Source: Paracoccus sp. MBLB3053 (lineage in GTDB: Bacteria > Pseudomonadota > Alphaproteobacteria > Rhodobacterales > Rhodobacteraceae). From it: a DNA stretch of 64,000 nucleotides. The stretch spans positions 1,495,501 through 1,559,500 of the forward strand of contig NZ_JAVQLW010000001.1 in the NCBI RefSeq assembly GCF_031822435.1. The letters are read 5' to 3'. The position numbers and the translations under genes are program-made. Below, piece by piece: positions 37,072-45,918 of the stretch; the first letter of the stretch is position 1; each line of letters opens with the position of its first letter. The notes under the pieces were generated by a model. That model was given only the letters and a program-made list of their open reading frames with translations. It had not been told where the DNA came from and did not search any database.

Positions 37072-38676
37072 ATGTCTATTTTCTCGACCCGGTTCATGGC
37101 CGCCTCGGCGTTCGCGCTGATGGCCGCAGCCCCGCTGCACGCCAAGACCTTCGTCTATTGCTCGGAAGGCTCGCCGGAAGGCTTCGACCCCGCGCCCTAC
37201 ACCGCCGGCACGACCTTCGATGCCTCGGGCCACGCGATCTACAACCGCCTTGTGCAGTTCAAGCCCGGCACGACCGAGATCGAGCCCGCGCTGGCCGAAA
37301 GCTGGGACGTTTCGGAAGACGGGCTGGAATACACCTTCCACCTGCGCAAGGGCGTCAAGTTCCACTCGAACGACAAGTTCACCCCCTCGCGCGATTTCAA
37401 CGCCGATGACGTGATCTTCACGTTCAACCGTCAGGCCGACGCCGACGACCCATGGCACGCCTATATCTCGGGCATCACCTACGAGTATTACAGCTCGATG
37501 GAGATGGACAAGCTGATCAAGTCGATCGAAAAGGTCGATGACAACACCGTCAAGTTCATCCTCAACCAGCCGGAAGCCCCGTTCCTTGCAAACGTCGCGA
37601 TGCCCTTCGTCTCGGTCGTTTCGAAAGAATATGCCGATGCGCTGGATGCGGCAGGAACCAAGGAAGACCTGAACAACGCGCCGATCGGCACGGGTCCGTT
37701 CAAGTTCGTCGCCTATCAGAAAGATGCGGTGATCCGTTACCAGAAGAACGCCGATTACTGGGGCGAAGCGCCCAAGATCGACGATCTGGTCTTTGCAATC
37801 ACCCCGGATGCCTCGGTGCGCCTGCAGAAGCTGAAGGCCGGCGAATGCCACCTGATGCCCTATCCGGCGCCGGCCGATCTGGCCGACATCAAGGCCGACC
37901 CGAACCTGAAGCTTGACGAGCAGGCTGGCCTGAACGTGGGCTATCTTGCCTACAACACCACCGTCGCGCCCTTCGACAAGCCCGAGGTCCGCAAGGCGCT
38001 GAACATGGCCATGGACAAGAACGCCCTTCTGGAAGCGGTCTACCAAGGCAGCGGCGCAGTCGCCAAGAACCCGATCCCGCCGACCATGTGGTCTTATAAC
38101 GACGCCATCGAGGACGACAAATACGATCCCGAAGCGGCGAAGAAGATGCTGGAAGATGCCGGCGTCAAGGATCTGACCATGGAAATCTGGGCGATGCCGG
38201 TGCAGCGTCCCTACATGCCGAACGCGCGTCGCGCTGCCGAAGTCATCCAGAGCGATTTCGACAAGGTGGGCGTCAAGGTCGAGATCGTGTCCTATGAATG
38301 GGGCGAGTATCTGAAGAAGTCGATGGAAGAAGGCCGCAAGGGCGCCGTCATCCTGGGCTGGACCGGCGATAACGGCGATCCGGACAACTTCCTCTCGGTT
38401 CTGCTCTCCTGTGCCTCGGCCCAGCCGGGCGGTGCGAACCGCGCCTTCTGGTGCAACGAAGAGTTCTCGGACCTGCTGGCGAAAGCCAAGGCAAGCTCGG
38501 ATCACGAAGAGCGCGTGAAGCTTTACGAAGAAGCTCAGGTCATCTTCAAGGATCAGGCCCCTTGGGCCACGCTGGCCCACTCGACTCAATATGTTCCGAT
38601 GGCCAAGAACGTGACCGGTTTCGTTCAGTCTCCGCTGGGCGATTACACCTTCGAGTCGGTCGATCTGACCGAATAA
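37072..38676 (+). CDS. dppA: Dipeptide ABC transporter substrate-binding protein
   Basis: A 534-residue periplasmic dipeptide receptor. A signal peptide covers residues 1-24 (FALMAAAPLHA). The mature protein begins KTFVYCSEGSPEGFDPAPYT, nearly the same as E. coli DppA, and other hallmarks match: MPVQRPYMPNARRAAE, WTGDNGDPDNFL, and a disulfide-like pair around CASAQ and WCNEEF. It delivers di- and tripeptides, and possibly haem or delta-aminolevulinate, to the DppBCDF complex. The start at 37072 follows GGGAGG; an upstream in-frame Met at 37009 is less likely. Confidence 0.95.
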   Translation: MSIFSTRFMAASAFALMAAAPLHAKTFVYCSEGSPEGFDPAPYTAGTTFDASGHAIYNRLVQFKPGTTEIEPALAESWDVSEDGLEYTFHLRKGVKFHSNDKFTPSRDFNADDVIFTFNRQADADDPWHAYISGITYEYYSSMEMDKLIKSIEKVDDNTVKFILNQPEAPFLANVAMPFVSVVSKEYADALDAAGTKEDLNNAPIGTGPFKFVAYQKDAVIRYQKNADYWGEAPKIDDLVFAITPDASVRLQKLKAGECHLMPYPAPADLADIKADPNLKLDEQAGLNVGYLAYNTTVAPFDKPEVRKALNMAMDKNALLEAVYQGSGAVAKNPIPPTMWSYNDAIEDDKYDPEAAKKMLEDAGVKDLTMEIWAMPVQRPYMPNARRAAEVIQSDFDKVGVKVEIVSYEWGEYLKKSMEEGRKGAVILGWTGDNGDPDNFLSVLLSCASAQPGGANRAFWCNEEFSDLLAKAKASSDHEERVKLYEEAQVIFKDQAPWATLAHSTQYVPMAKNVTGFVQSPLGDYTFESVDLTE

Positions 38677-38702
38677 GGTCAAACCGGTTTTTCAGGTAAT
38701 GC

Positions 38703-38733
38703 GGCCGTGCAGGGGACACCCCTTGCACGGCCC
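38703..38733 (+). terminator. Hairpin between dppA and dppB
   Basis: GGCCGTGCAGGGG pairs with CCCCTTGCACGGCC around an ACA loop, 13 base pairs with one bulged T. It lies in the 72-base gap after the receptor gene. The following CTTAGG is not a T-run, so processing or stabilisation of the dppA message is more likely than full termination. Confidence 0.7.
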
Positions 38734-38748
38734 TTAGGTTAGGGTTCG

Positions 38749-39756
38749 ATGCTTAGATTCATCCTATCGAAACTTCTCTACCTGATCCCGACGATGCTCG
38801 GGATCACGCTGGTCGCATTCGGTTTCATCCGCCTGCTTCCCGGCGATCCGGTCCTGCTGATGGCCGGAGAGCGCGGCGTTTCGCCCGAACGCTATGCCGA
38901 GATCTCGGCACAGCTTGGTTATGACAAACCTATCTGGCAGCAGTATTTCACCTATCTCGGCGATCTGATGCAGGGCGATCTGGGAAATTCCATCGTCACC
39001 AAGAAGCCCGTTCTGGCCGAGTTCCTGGCGCTGTTCCCGGCGACGGTCGAGCTTGCCATCGTGGCCATCATCATCGCAACCGTCATTGGCGTGCCCGTGG
39101 GCGTCATCGCCGCCATCAAGCGTGGCTCGTGGTTCGACCAGATCTCGATGACGGGTGCGCTGATCGGCTTTTCGATGCCGATCTTCTGGTGGGGCCTGCT
39201 GCTCATCATCTTCTTCTCGGGCATCCTGCAATGGACGCCTGTTTCTGGCCGCATCTCGCTGATGTACTTCTTCCCGCAAGTGACCGGCTTCATGCTGATC
39301 GACAGCCTGCTCTCGGGGCAGAAGGGGGCCTTTGCCTCGGCGCTGAGCCATCTGATCCTGCCTTCGATCGTGCTGGCCACGATCCCGCTCGCCGTGATCG
39401 CGCGCCAGACCCGTTCCGCCATGCTGGAAGTCATGGGCGAAGACTACGTCCGCACCGCCAAGGCCAAGGGCCTGCCGATGCGTCGCGTGATCGGAGTGCA
39501 TGCCCTGCGCAATGCGATGATCCCCGTGATCACCACCATCGGGTTGCAGATCGGCGTCCTGATGGCGGGCGCGATCCTGACCGAGACGATCTTTTCCTGG
39601 CCGGGCATCGGCAAATGGATGATCGATTCAATCTCGCGCCGTGACTACCCGGTCGTGCAATCGGGCCTGCTGCTGATTGCGGGCATCGTGATGATCGTGA
39701 ACCTGCTTGTGGACCTGACCTATGGTCTCATCAACCCGAGGATCCGCCACAAATGA
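38749..39756 (+). CDS. dppB: Dipeptide ABC transporter permease DppB
   Basis: A 335-residue inner-membrane permease with a DppB-type N-terminus (MLRFILSKLLYLIPTMLGIT), the LGYDKPIWQQYFTYLGDLMQ loop, and the EAA loop VRTAKAKGLPMRRVIGVHAL. FSWPGIGKWMIDSISRRDYP is typical of DppB. It pairs with DppC, overlapping it by four bases. Confidence 0.94.
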   Translation: MLRFILSKLLYLIPTMLGITLVAFGFIRLLPGDPVLLMAGERGVSPERYAEISAQLGYDKPIWQQYFTYLGDLMQGDLGNSIVTKKPVLAEFLALFPATVELAIVAIIIATVIGVPVGVIAAIKRGSWFDQISMTGALIGFSMPIFWWGLLLIIFFSGILQWTPVSGRISLMYFFPQVTGFMLIDSLLSGQKGAFASALSHLILPSIVLATIPLAVIARQTRSAMLEVMGEDYVRTAKAKGLPMRRVIGVHALRNAMIPVITTIGLQIGVLMAGAILTETIFSWPGIGKWMIDSISRRDYPVVQSGLLLIAGIVMIVNLLVDLTYGLINPRIRHK

Positions 39757-40655
39757 CCGATACCTCCGTCAAGATTTCGAACTCCGCCATCCGCCGCCGG
39801 ATGCTCAAGGAGTTCTGGTTCTACTTCAGTCAGAACCGTGGTGCTGTCTTCGGGTTGGCCGTGTTCCTGCTGCTTGTCGCGCTCGCGCTATTTGCGCCGC
39901 TTATCGCGCCGCATGATCCGACGCATCAGTATCGCGATGCGTTGCTCATTCCTCCTTTCTGGCAGGAAGGCGGGCGCATCGACTTCCTTCTGGGAACCGA
40001 TGCCGTCGGGCGGGACATGCTGTCGCGGCTGATCTACGGCGCGCAGTATTCGCTGTTTATCGGCATCGTGGTTGTCGCGATCGCACTGACTGGCGGTATC
40101 ATCATCGGTCTCGTCGCGGGCTATTTCGGCGGCTGGGTCGATAGCGTCATCATGCGAGTGATGGACGTCGTGCTGGCCTTCCCGTCGCTGCTGCTGGCGC
40201 TGGTGCTGGTCGCGATCCTCGGGCCTGGCCTGACCAATGCGATGATCGCCATCGCCATCGTCTATCAGCCGCATTTCGCGCGCCTGACCCGTGCCGCGGT
40301 GATGGGCGAGAAGGCCCGCGAATATGTCACCGCCGCCCGCGTGGCAGGTGCCAGCAACCTGCGGCTGATGTTCAAGACCATCCTGCCGAACTGCCTCGCG
40401 CCGCTGATCGTGCAGGCGACGCTGAGCTTCTCGTCCGCCGTTCTCGACTCGGCCGCGCTTGGCTTCCTCGGCATGGGCGCGCAGCCCCCGGCCTCGGAAT
40501 GGGGCACGATGCTCGCTGAGGCGCGCGAGTTTATCCTGCGCGCCTGGTGGGTCGTGACATTCCCGGGCCTCGCCATCCTGATCTCGGTGCTGGCGATCAA
40601 CCTGATGGGCGACGGTCTGCGCGACGCGCTTGACCCGAAACTGAAGCGGAGCTGA
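39753..40655 (+). CDS. dppC: Dipeptide ABC transporter permease DppC
   Basis: A 300-residue inner-membrane permease. HDPTHQYRDALLIPPFW, LLGTDAVGRDMLSRLIYGAQ and the EAA loop YVTAARVAGASNLRLMFKTI follow DppC of E. coli closely in kind. The C-terminus is MGDGLRDALDPKLKRS. The start overlaps the dppB stop (ATGA), and dppD follows three bases after the stop. Confidence 0.94.
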   Translation: MTDTSVKISNSAIRRRMLKEFWFYFSQNRGAVFGLAVFLLLVALALFAPLIAPHDPTHQYRDALLIPPFWQEGGRIDFLLGTDAVGRDMLSRLIYGAQYSLFIGIVVVAIALTGGIIIGLVAGYFGGWVDSVIMRVMDVVLAFPSLLLALVLVAILGPGLTNAMIAIAIVYQPHFARLTRAAVMGEKAREYVTAARVAGASNLRLMFKTILPNCLAPLIVQATLSFSSAVLDSAALGFLGMGAQPPASEWGTMLAEAREFILRAWWVVTFPGLAILISVLAINLMGDGLRDALDPKLKRS

Positions 40656-40658
40656 AGC

Positions 40659-41495
40659 ATGGCACTTCTTACCATTCGCAATCTCACCGTCCGCTTCGCG
40701 ACTTCGACCGGCAGCTTCACCGCTGTCGACGGGATCGACCTGCATGTGGACAAGGGCGAGGTTCTGGCCGTGGTCGGGGAATCCGGCTCGGGCAAATCGG
40801 TTTCGATGCTGGCGGCGATGGGGCTTCTGCCCGAAACCGCGACCGTCACTGCCGATGAGATGACCTTCGACGGCAAGGACCTTCTGCGCATGTCGCCGAA
40901 GGAGCGCCGCAAGATCATCGGCCGCGAGATCACCATGATCTTCCAGGAGCCGATCGCCTCGCTGAACCCGTCCTTCACGACGGGCTACCAGATCGAGGAA
41001 GTCCTGCGCTACAACGCGGGTCTTTCCAGGAAAGCCGCCCGCGCCCGCGCGCTGGAACTCTTCAAGCAGGTCGGCATCCCCGACCCAGAAGAAAAGCTGA
41101 AATCCTATCCGCACCAGATGTCGGGTGGCCAGTGCCAGCGCGTGATGATCGCCATGGCCATCGCCACCGGCCCGCGCCTGCTGATCGCGGACGAGCCGAC
41201 CACCGCGCTCGACGTGACGATCCAGAAGCAGATCCTCGACCTGCTGATGGAGCTGCAGGAAAAGACCGGCATGGGCCTGATCCTGATCACCCATGACATG
41301 GGCGTGGTCGCGGAAACCGCCGACCGGGTGCAGGTGCAGTACAAGGGCAAGAAGATGGAAGAGGCCGATGTGCTCTCGCTCTTCGAGGCGCCGAAGCACC
41401 CCTATACCCGCGCGCTGCTTTCGGCTTTGCCCGAGAACGCGACCGGCGACCGCCTGCCCACCGTGGCAAGCTTCCTTGAAGGCGAGGTGAAGTGA
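40659..41495 (+). CDS. dppD: Dipeptide ABC transporter ATPase DppD
   Basis: A 278-residue ATPase. Walker A is [11 protein letters not shown]-loop [13 protein letters not shown], signature [14 protein letters not shown], Walker [15 protein letters not shown], switch LITHDMGVV. It stops soon after [14 protein letters not shown], so it is about 50 residues shorter than E. coli DppD and lacks the cysteine-bearing C-terminal extension. The dppF start overlaps the last base of its stop. Confidence 0.9.
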   Translation: MALLTIRNLTVRFATSTGSFTAVDGIDLHVDKGEVLAVVGESGSGKSVSMLAAMGLLPETATVTADEMTFDGKDLLRMSPKERRKIIGREITMIFQEPIASLNPSFTTGYQIEEVLRYNAGLSRKAARARALELFKQVGIPDPEEKLKSYPHQMSGGQCQRVMIAMAIATGPRLLIADEPTTALDVTIQKQILDLLMELQEKTGMGLILITHDMGVVAETADRVQVQYKGKKMEEADVLSLFEAPKHPYTRALLSALPENATGDRLPTVASFLEGEVK

Positions 41496-42337
41496 TGAGC
41501 ATTGTCGTCGAAGGCAAGAACATCATCCGCGACTACCACGTTCCCGGCTCGCTGATGCGCGCGGCCAAGGTGGTCCGCGCGGTCAAGGGCATCAGCTTCG
41601 CAGTCGAGCGCGGCAAGACGCTGGCGATCGTCGGCGAATCCGGTTCGGGGAAATCGACGCTGGCGCGGATCATCGCGCTGATCGACCAATCCTCGGGCGG
41701 CGAGCTGAAGATCGAGGGGAAACCCATCGACATCGCCAAGGAAAAGCCCACGCGCGAGATGCGTTCCAAGGTGCAGATGGTGTTCCAGAACCCTTACGGT
41801 TCGCTGAACCCGCGCCAGAAGATCGGCGATGTTCTGATGGAGCCCTTGCTGCTGAACACCGACATCCCCGCCGCCGAGCGTCGCCGCCGCGCCGAGGAGA
41901 TGCTGGTCAAGGTCGGCCTGCCCGCCGAGCATTTCAACCGCTATCCGCACATGTTCTCGGGCGGCCAGCGCCAGCGCATCGCCATCGCGCGGGCGCTGAT
42001 GCTGAAGCCCACGCTGCTGGTGCTGGACGAGCCGGTCTCTGCACTGGACCTTTCCGTGCAGGCGCAGGTCTTGAACCTGCTCGCCGACCTGCAGGAAGAG
42101 TTCAACCTGGCCTATGTCTTCATCAGCCATGACCTCTCGGTCGTGCGCTACATCGCCGATGACGTGCTGGTGATGAACAAGGGCGAGGCGGTCGAGCAGG
42201 GGAGCCGCGAAGAGCTCTTCGCCAATCCCAAGCACCCCTATACGCGCGAGCTCTTCGCCGCGACGCCGATCACCGATGTCGAGGCGATCCGCGAACGGGT
42301 CGCGCGCCGCAAGGCGCTGCGCGCGGCTGGGGTGTGA
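41495..42337 (+). CDS. dppF: Dipeptide ABC transporter ATPase DppF
   Basis: A 280-residue ATPase. Walker A is [11 protein letters not shown]-loop VFQNPYGSLNPRQ, signature FSGGQRQRIAIARA, Walker B LLVLDEPVSALDLS, switch FISHDLSVV. The C-terminus PITDVEAIRERVARRKALRA runs slightly past the minimal domain. It starts at the ATG at 41495, while a GTG three bases earlier is the alternative. It is the last gene of dppABCDF, followed by a hairpin at 42393. Confidence 0.92.
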   Translation: MSIVVEGKNIIRDYHVPGSLMRAAKVVRAVKGISFAVERGKTLAIVGESGSGKSTLARIIALIDQSSGGELKIEGKPIDIAKEKPTREMRSKVQMVFQNPYGSLNPRQKIGDVLMEPLLLNTDIPAAERRRRAEEMLVKVGLPAEHFNRYPHMFSGGQRQRIAIARALMLKPTLLVLDEPVSALDLSVQAQVLNLLADLQEEFNLAYVFISHDLSVVRYIADDVLVMNKGEAVEQGSREELFANPKHPYTRELFAATPITDVEAIRERVARRKALRAAGV

Positions 42338-42392
42338 CTCGAACGAAAGGCCCCGGCGTCGCATTCCGCGTGGTGGGATGTCTGAACACAAC

Positions 42393-42417
42393 GCCTGCCG
42401 CGTCCTGCGCGGCAGGC
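42393..42417 (+). terminator. Terminator-like hairpin after dppF
   Basis: GCCTGCCGCG - TCCTG - CGCGGCAGGC is a perfect 10-base stem, 55 bases after the dppF stop. It is followed by CATTGATCTTCTTC, which is only weakly T-rich. It probably ends the dpp operon. Confidence 0.7.
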
Positions 42418-42461
42418 CATTGATCTTCTTCAAGCTGAATTTCTCACTGCCTGAGCACTGC

Positions 42462-42539
42462 CTAGAGGACCGCGGCGCCCTTGGCATCGACATCGTGGAG
42501 TTGGAACACGGATTGGGCAAGATCAACGCCGATCGTGAT
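42462..42539 (-). pseudogene. IS110-family transposase, N-terminal relic
   Basis: Read on the minus strand from 42539 the frame gives ITIGVDLAQSVFQLHDVDAK, then GAAVL and a stop. This is the start of the RuvC-like (DEDD) catalytic domain of IS110-family transposases, which typically begin with a GVDLAK-VFQ-HGVD block. The next residues expected in an intact transposase are absent in all frames, and the rest of the element is missing. Flanking IS ends could not be identified. The fragment marks a former insertion between dppF and the hydrolase gene. Confidence 0.65.
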
Positions 42540-42940
42540 AATTCCTTCATGGACTCGCTGCTCATGGGTCTGGCCCGCTGGATCAGGACGGGCGGGCAGG
42601 AGCTTTTCATCTGACCGGCATCATCCATGGGGCCCTGAGCCAGTCCGAGAGATCCGAAATCAGCGAAGCCCGCACCTTGGACCTCCCATCACGCGGAACG
42701 CCTCCGCGTCGGGCCTGGCCCTCGTTCGCTTCGAAGCCCAAGTCCGTTTGCCACGCGGCAGTTCGTGCCGGGGTGGGGCTATCCCATCTTCTGGGCAGTT
42801 GCGCGCAGTCACGACACTTGACGCAGACCCTGACGGGGAACATAAAAGCTGCACGTCTGATCGACATGCCTACCGTCTCAGACCGATCTTCCCCGTTGCT
42901 GCTCCAATGAAGTCTCAGGCCCAAAATCATAGGTGAAACA

Positions 42941-43846
42941 ATGCGTCTCGTTCCCGTTGCGCTCCTCGCCTCGCTGTTTGCCTTGCCGGCCCAGGCGCAG
43001 AGCTTTGACTATCCCCCCGAATTTAGAACCGAGGAGATCGCGTCCGATGGCGCGACCATCCATGTCCGCACCGGAGGCTCAGGCCCGGCGGTCATGCTGG
43101 TGCATGGTTATGGCGAAACCGGCGACATGTGGGTGCCGATGGCCGAGGATCTTGTCCAGGACCATCTGGTGATCGTGCCCGACCTGCGAGGATTGGGCCT
43201 ATCCTCGAAGCCCGCCGGAGGTTTCGACAAGAAGACACAGGCCGGAGATCTGGCTGCTGTTCTTGATCATCTGAAGGTCGAGCAGACGGCCTTGGTCGCC
43301 CATGACATCGGCAATATGGTGGCCTATGCGTTCGCGGCCCAATTTCCCGAACGTGTCTCGAAGCTTGCGGTGATCGATGCGCCCGTCCCTGGCATCGGCG
43401 CATGGGAAGAGGTTCTGAAGAATCCGCTGCTTTGGCATTTCCGCTTTGGTGGCCCCGACATGGAGCGGCTTGTGGAAGGGCGCGAGCGCATTTACCTGGA
43501 CCGGTTCTGGAATGAGTTCTCGGCCACGCCTGCGCGCTTTTCAGAACCCGCGCGAGAGCATTATGCCGCGCTTTATGCTCTGCCTGGCGCCATGCATTCG
43601 GGCTTTGCGCAATTCGCAGCTTTCGATCAGGATGCGGTAGACAACCGGGCGTTTCTCGCGAAGGGAAAGCTGAAAATGCCCGTGCTTGCTGTCGGAGGCG
43701 AAAAATCCTTCGGTCCGATGATGGCGACGGTGATGCGCTTCGCAGCCGACGACGTCGAGGAAGCGGTGGTTCCCGATGCCGGGCATTGGATCATGGAAGA
43801 GAACCCCGAGGCCACCGGACGAATCATTCGCGACTTCCTGCAATAG
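42941..43846 (+). CDS. Exported alpha/beta hydrolase, epoxide hydrolase/haloacetate dehalogenase-like
   Basis: A 301-residue protein with a signal peptide (MRLVPVALLASLFALPAQAQ). The nucleophile position holds Asp122 in VAHDIGNMVAY, as in epoxide hydrolases and haloacetate dehalogenases, not Ser. The oxyanion motif is HGYGET (55-60), and the base His is in VPDAGHWIMEENPE. It should act in the periplasm on an epoxide, halogenated acid or similar small molecule. It is a single gene, convergent with the radical SAM gene. Confidence 0.82.
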   Translation: MRLVPVALLASLFALPAQAQSFDYPPEFRTEEIASDGATIHVRTGGSGPAVMLVHGYGETGDMWVPMAEDLVQDHLVIVPDLRGLGLSSKPAGGFDKKTQAGDLAAVLDHLKVEQTALVAHDIGNMVAYAFAAQFPERVSKLAVIDAPVPGIGAWEEVLKNPLLWHFRFGGPDMERLVEGRERIYLDRFWNEFSATPARFSEPAREHYAALYALPGAMHSGFAQFAAFDQDAVDNRAFLAKGKLKMPVLAVGGEKSFGPMMATVMRFAADDVEEAVVPDAGHWIMEENPEATGRIIRDFLQ

Positions 43847-43914
43847 GGGCCGCACGCGGCATGCCGCTGCGAACGAAGCGGGGGGCACCGCCTGGGCAGG
43901 GCGCGGGCGCTCTG

Positions 43915-45000
43915 CTAATCGGGCAGGTGGGGATCGCCGCTTGTCGCGACGGTCCGATCGAGGTCCCGGTAGTCGTGCACCGCTCCGCGCCAGTCGCGGA
44001 TGCGATAACGGCCTTCGGCGACTTCATCGACATGGCCGGCACCCAGCGGCACCTTGCCATACCCTCCTGGCAGATCCAGGACATAGGTCGGAAGGCAGGT
44101 GCCGGAAAGCCGGCCGCGCAGCGCGTCCATGATCGCCTGGCCTTCGGCAATCGTGGTGCGGAAATGGCTGGTCCCGCGGGCGAGGTCGCAATGGTGCAGG
44201 TAATAGGGTTTGACCCGGTTGCGCAGCAGCGCCCGGAACAGATCCGTCAGCGTGTCTGGATCGGCATTCACGCCCTTGAGCAGGACCGTCTGCGATAGCA
44301 AAGGAATGCCCGCGACCGAAAGGCGCCGCAATGCGGCGCAGGCCCCGGGGGTCAGTTCCTGCGCATGGTTGGTGTGCAGCACGACCCAGATGGCGAGTCG
44401 CTGGCTTTGCAATGCTTCGAGCATCGCCTCGTCGATGCGATGCGGCGCGACGACCGGAATGCGGGTGTGAAAGCGGATAAGATCAAGATGAGGTATCGCT
44501 TCAAGTCGGCGGATCACGGCGGCGATGCGCCGTGCCGATAGCACCATGGGATCGCCGCCGGTCAGGATCACCTCATGGATCGCGGGGGTCCGGGCGATGT
44601 AGTCGAGCGCCGCCGAAAGTTCGGCTTCGGGAAGGGTTCCGTCTTCGCCCACGACCTCGCGGCGGAAGCAGAAGCGACAATAGACCTCGCAGGTGCGGGT
44701 GATGTGCAGGATCACTCGATCGGGATAGCGATGCGTCAGCCCCGGCGTCGGGCTGAAGGCCTCGTCGCTGATCGGATCTTCCAACTCTTCGGGACGGATC
44801 GTCAGTTCGCGCGCGTCGGGCACGAATTGCCGGGCGACGGGATCATCGCCCGCACCTTGCATTGCCTCGTGCATGGCCGGCGTGACGCGGATGCGGAATT
44901 CACGAGCGACCTGTTCAAGCGCCGCCCTGTCTTCGGGCGCGGCAAGGCCCGCCTCGGTCAGGGCCGAGACAGTTGTCAGCGGTCGGATTTGCTTGGTCAC
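43915..45000 (-). CDS. Lysine 2,3-aminomutase-like radical SAM protein
   Basis: A 361-residue radical SAM enzyme with the iron-sulfur motif CEVYCRFC (Cys104, Cys108, Cys111), followed by LTGGDPMVLS and the PLP-binding region near KPYYLHHCDLARGTSHF. The family includes KamA, which makes beta-lysine, and EpmB, which supplies (R)-beta-lysine for modification of elongation factor P. The short length without the extra C-terminal domain of clostridial KamA favours EpmB. No epmA or efp is next to it, so the role remains open. Confidence 0.85.
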   Translation of the reverse strand: MTKQIRPLTTVSALTEAGLAAPEDRAALEQVAREFRIRVTPAMHEAMQGAGDDPVARQFVPDARELTIRPEELEDPISDEAFSPTPGLTHRYPDRVILHITRTCEVYCRFCFRREVVGEDGTLPEAELSAALDYIARTPAIHEVILTGGDPMVLSARRIAAVIRRLEAIPHLDLIRFHTRIPVVAPHRIDEAMLEALQSQRLAIWVVLHTNHAQELTPGACAALRRLSVAGIPLLSQTVLLKGVNADPDTLTDLFRALLRNRVKPYYLHHCDLARGTSHFRTTIAEGQAIMDALRGRLSGTCLPTYVLDLPGGYGKVPLGAGHVDEVAEGRYRIRDWRGAVHDYRDLDRTVATSGDPHLPD

Positions 45001-45077
45001 GATGGCTCTGCGCTTTTTCTGGAAAGCGCGGCCTTATGCGCCGATTGCCAGCGAATTGCAATGGTCACGCCTATCGT

Positions 45078-45089
45078 AATGTATACATT
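45078..45089. promoter_or_regulatory. Palindrome AATGTATACATT before the SDR gene
   Basis: A perfect 12-base palindrome, 62 bases upstream of the SDR start, in the gap to the divergent radical SAM gene. The form resembles GntR-family operators (TGTATACA core). It differs from the CTTGT-CAT-ACAAG site near kdgF, so a different regulator is likely. Confidence 0.55.
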
Positions 45090-45150
45090 GCGTCTGGGGA
45101 ATCGGCGCTCGGGGTTGCTCAGGCGCGACGCAAGAACGGAGAGGATAAGC

Positions 45151-45918
45151 ATGAGCGTTCAGTTGTTCGATCTGACCGGCCGCACGGCACTGGTCACCGG
45201 CTCGTCACGCGGGCTAGGCCGCGCCATGGCCGAGGGGCTGGCCGCTGCAGGCGCCAGGGTCATCCTGAATGGAGTGAACGCCGCACGGCTGGAAGAGGCT
45301 TCGGCCGAGTTGCGGGGCAGGGGGCTGGACGTCATCCAGCGGGCTTTCGATGTCACGGACGAAGCCTCTGTCGTCGCGGCGTTCGAGGCGCTCGACCGGG
45401 ACGGGATCGATGTCGATATCCTTGTCAACAATGCGGGCATCCAGTTCCGCAGCCCGATGCTGGATCTCAAGACCGCCGACTGGCAGCGCGTCATCGACAC
45501 CAACCTGACCTCGGCCTTCATCGTCGGACGAGAGGCGGCGAGGCGAATGGCGACACGCGGCCATGGCAAGGTCATCAATATCGGTTCGCTCACCTCGGAA
45601 CTCGCCCGCGCCACGATCGCGCCCTACACGGTCGCAAAGGGCGGCATCAAGATGCTGACCAAGGCCATGGCGGCGGAATGGGGTGCTTTGGGCATCCAGT
45701 CGAACGCGATCGGTCCGGGCTACATGGTCACCGACATGAACGAGGCACTGCTTGCCAATGCCGAGTTCGACGCCTGGGTAAAGGGGCGCGTCCCGATGCG
45801 TCGCTGGGGGCAGCCGGAGGAACTGGCGGGCATCGCGGTCTTCCTGGCCTCCAGGGCATCGAACTATGTCTCGGGCCAGATCATCTATGCAGATGGCGGC
45901 ATGATCTCGGTGTTGTAA
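45151..45918 (+). CDS. SDR oxidoreductase, gluconate 5-dehydrogenase-like
   Basis: A 255-residue classical SDR. The cofactor motif is TGSSRGLGRAMAEG (about residues 16-29), NNAG follows DVDILV, and the active site is YTVAKGG with an upstream Ser in NIGSLTSE. The N-terminus MSVQLFDLTGRTALVTGSSR and the C-terminal VSGQIIYADGGMISVL are typical of IdnO/Gno-type 5-keto-gluconate reductases. The substrate could also be another keto-aldonate. The start at 45151 follows GGAGAGGA. It is preceded by a palindromic operator. Confidence 0.82.
   Translation: MSVQLFDLTGRTALVTGSSRGLGRAMAEGLAAAGARVILNGVNAARLEEASAELRGRGLDVIQRAFDVTDEASVVAAFEALDRDGIDVDILVNNAGIQFRSPMLDLKTADWQRVIDTNLTSAFIVGREAARRMATRGHGKVINIGSLTSELARATIAPYTVAKGGIKMLTKAMAAEWGALGIQSNAIGPGYMVTDMNEALLANAEFDAWVKGRVPMRRWGQPEELAGIAVFLASRASNYVSGQIIYADGGMISVL

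Larger units (their letters stand above)
42338..42940. other. 603-base region with a hairpin and an IS110-type relic
   Basis: No intact gene. It holds the hairpin at 42393-42417 and a short relic of an IS110-family transposase on the minus strand (42462-42539). A further 320 bases have no recognisable coding sequence, except that the last part must carry the promoter of the hydrolase at 42941. The region looks like insertion and decay. Confidence 0.7.

Noticed and set aside
39888..41399. A 503-residue minus-strand frame across dppC and dppD
   Set aside because: It is antisense to two conserved transporter genes and shows no domain.
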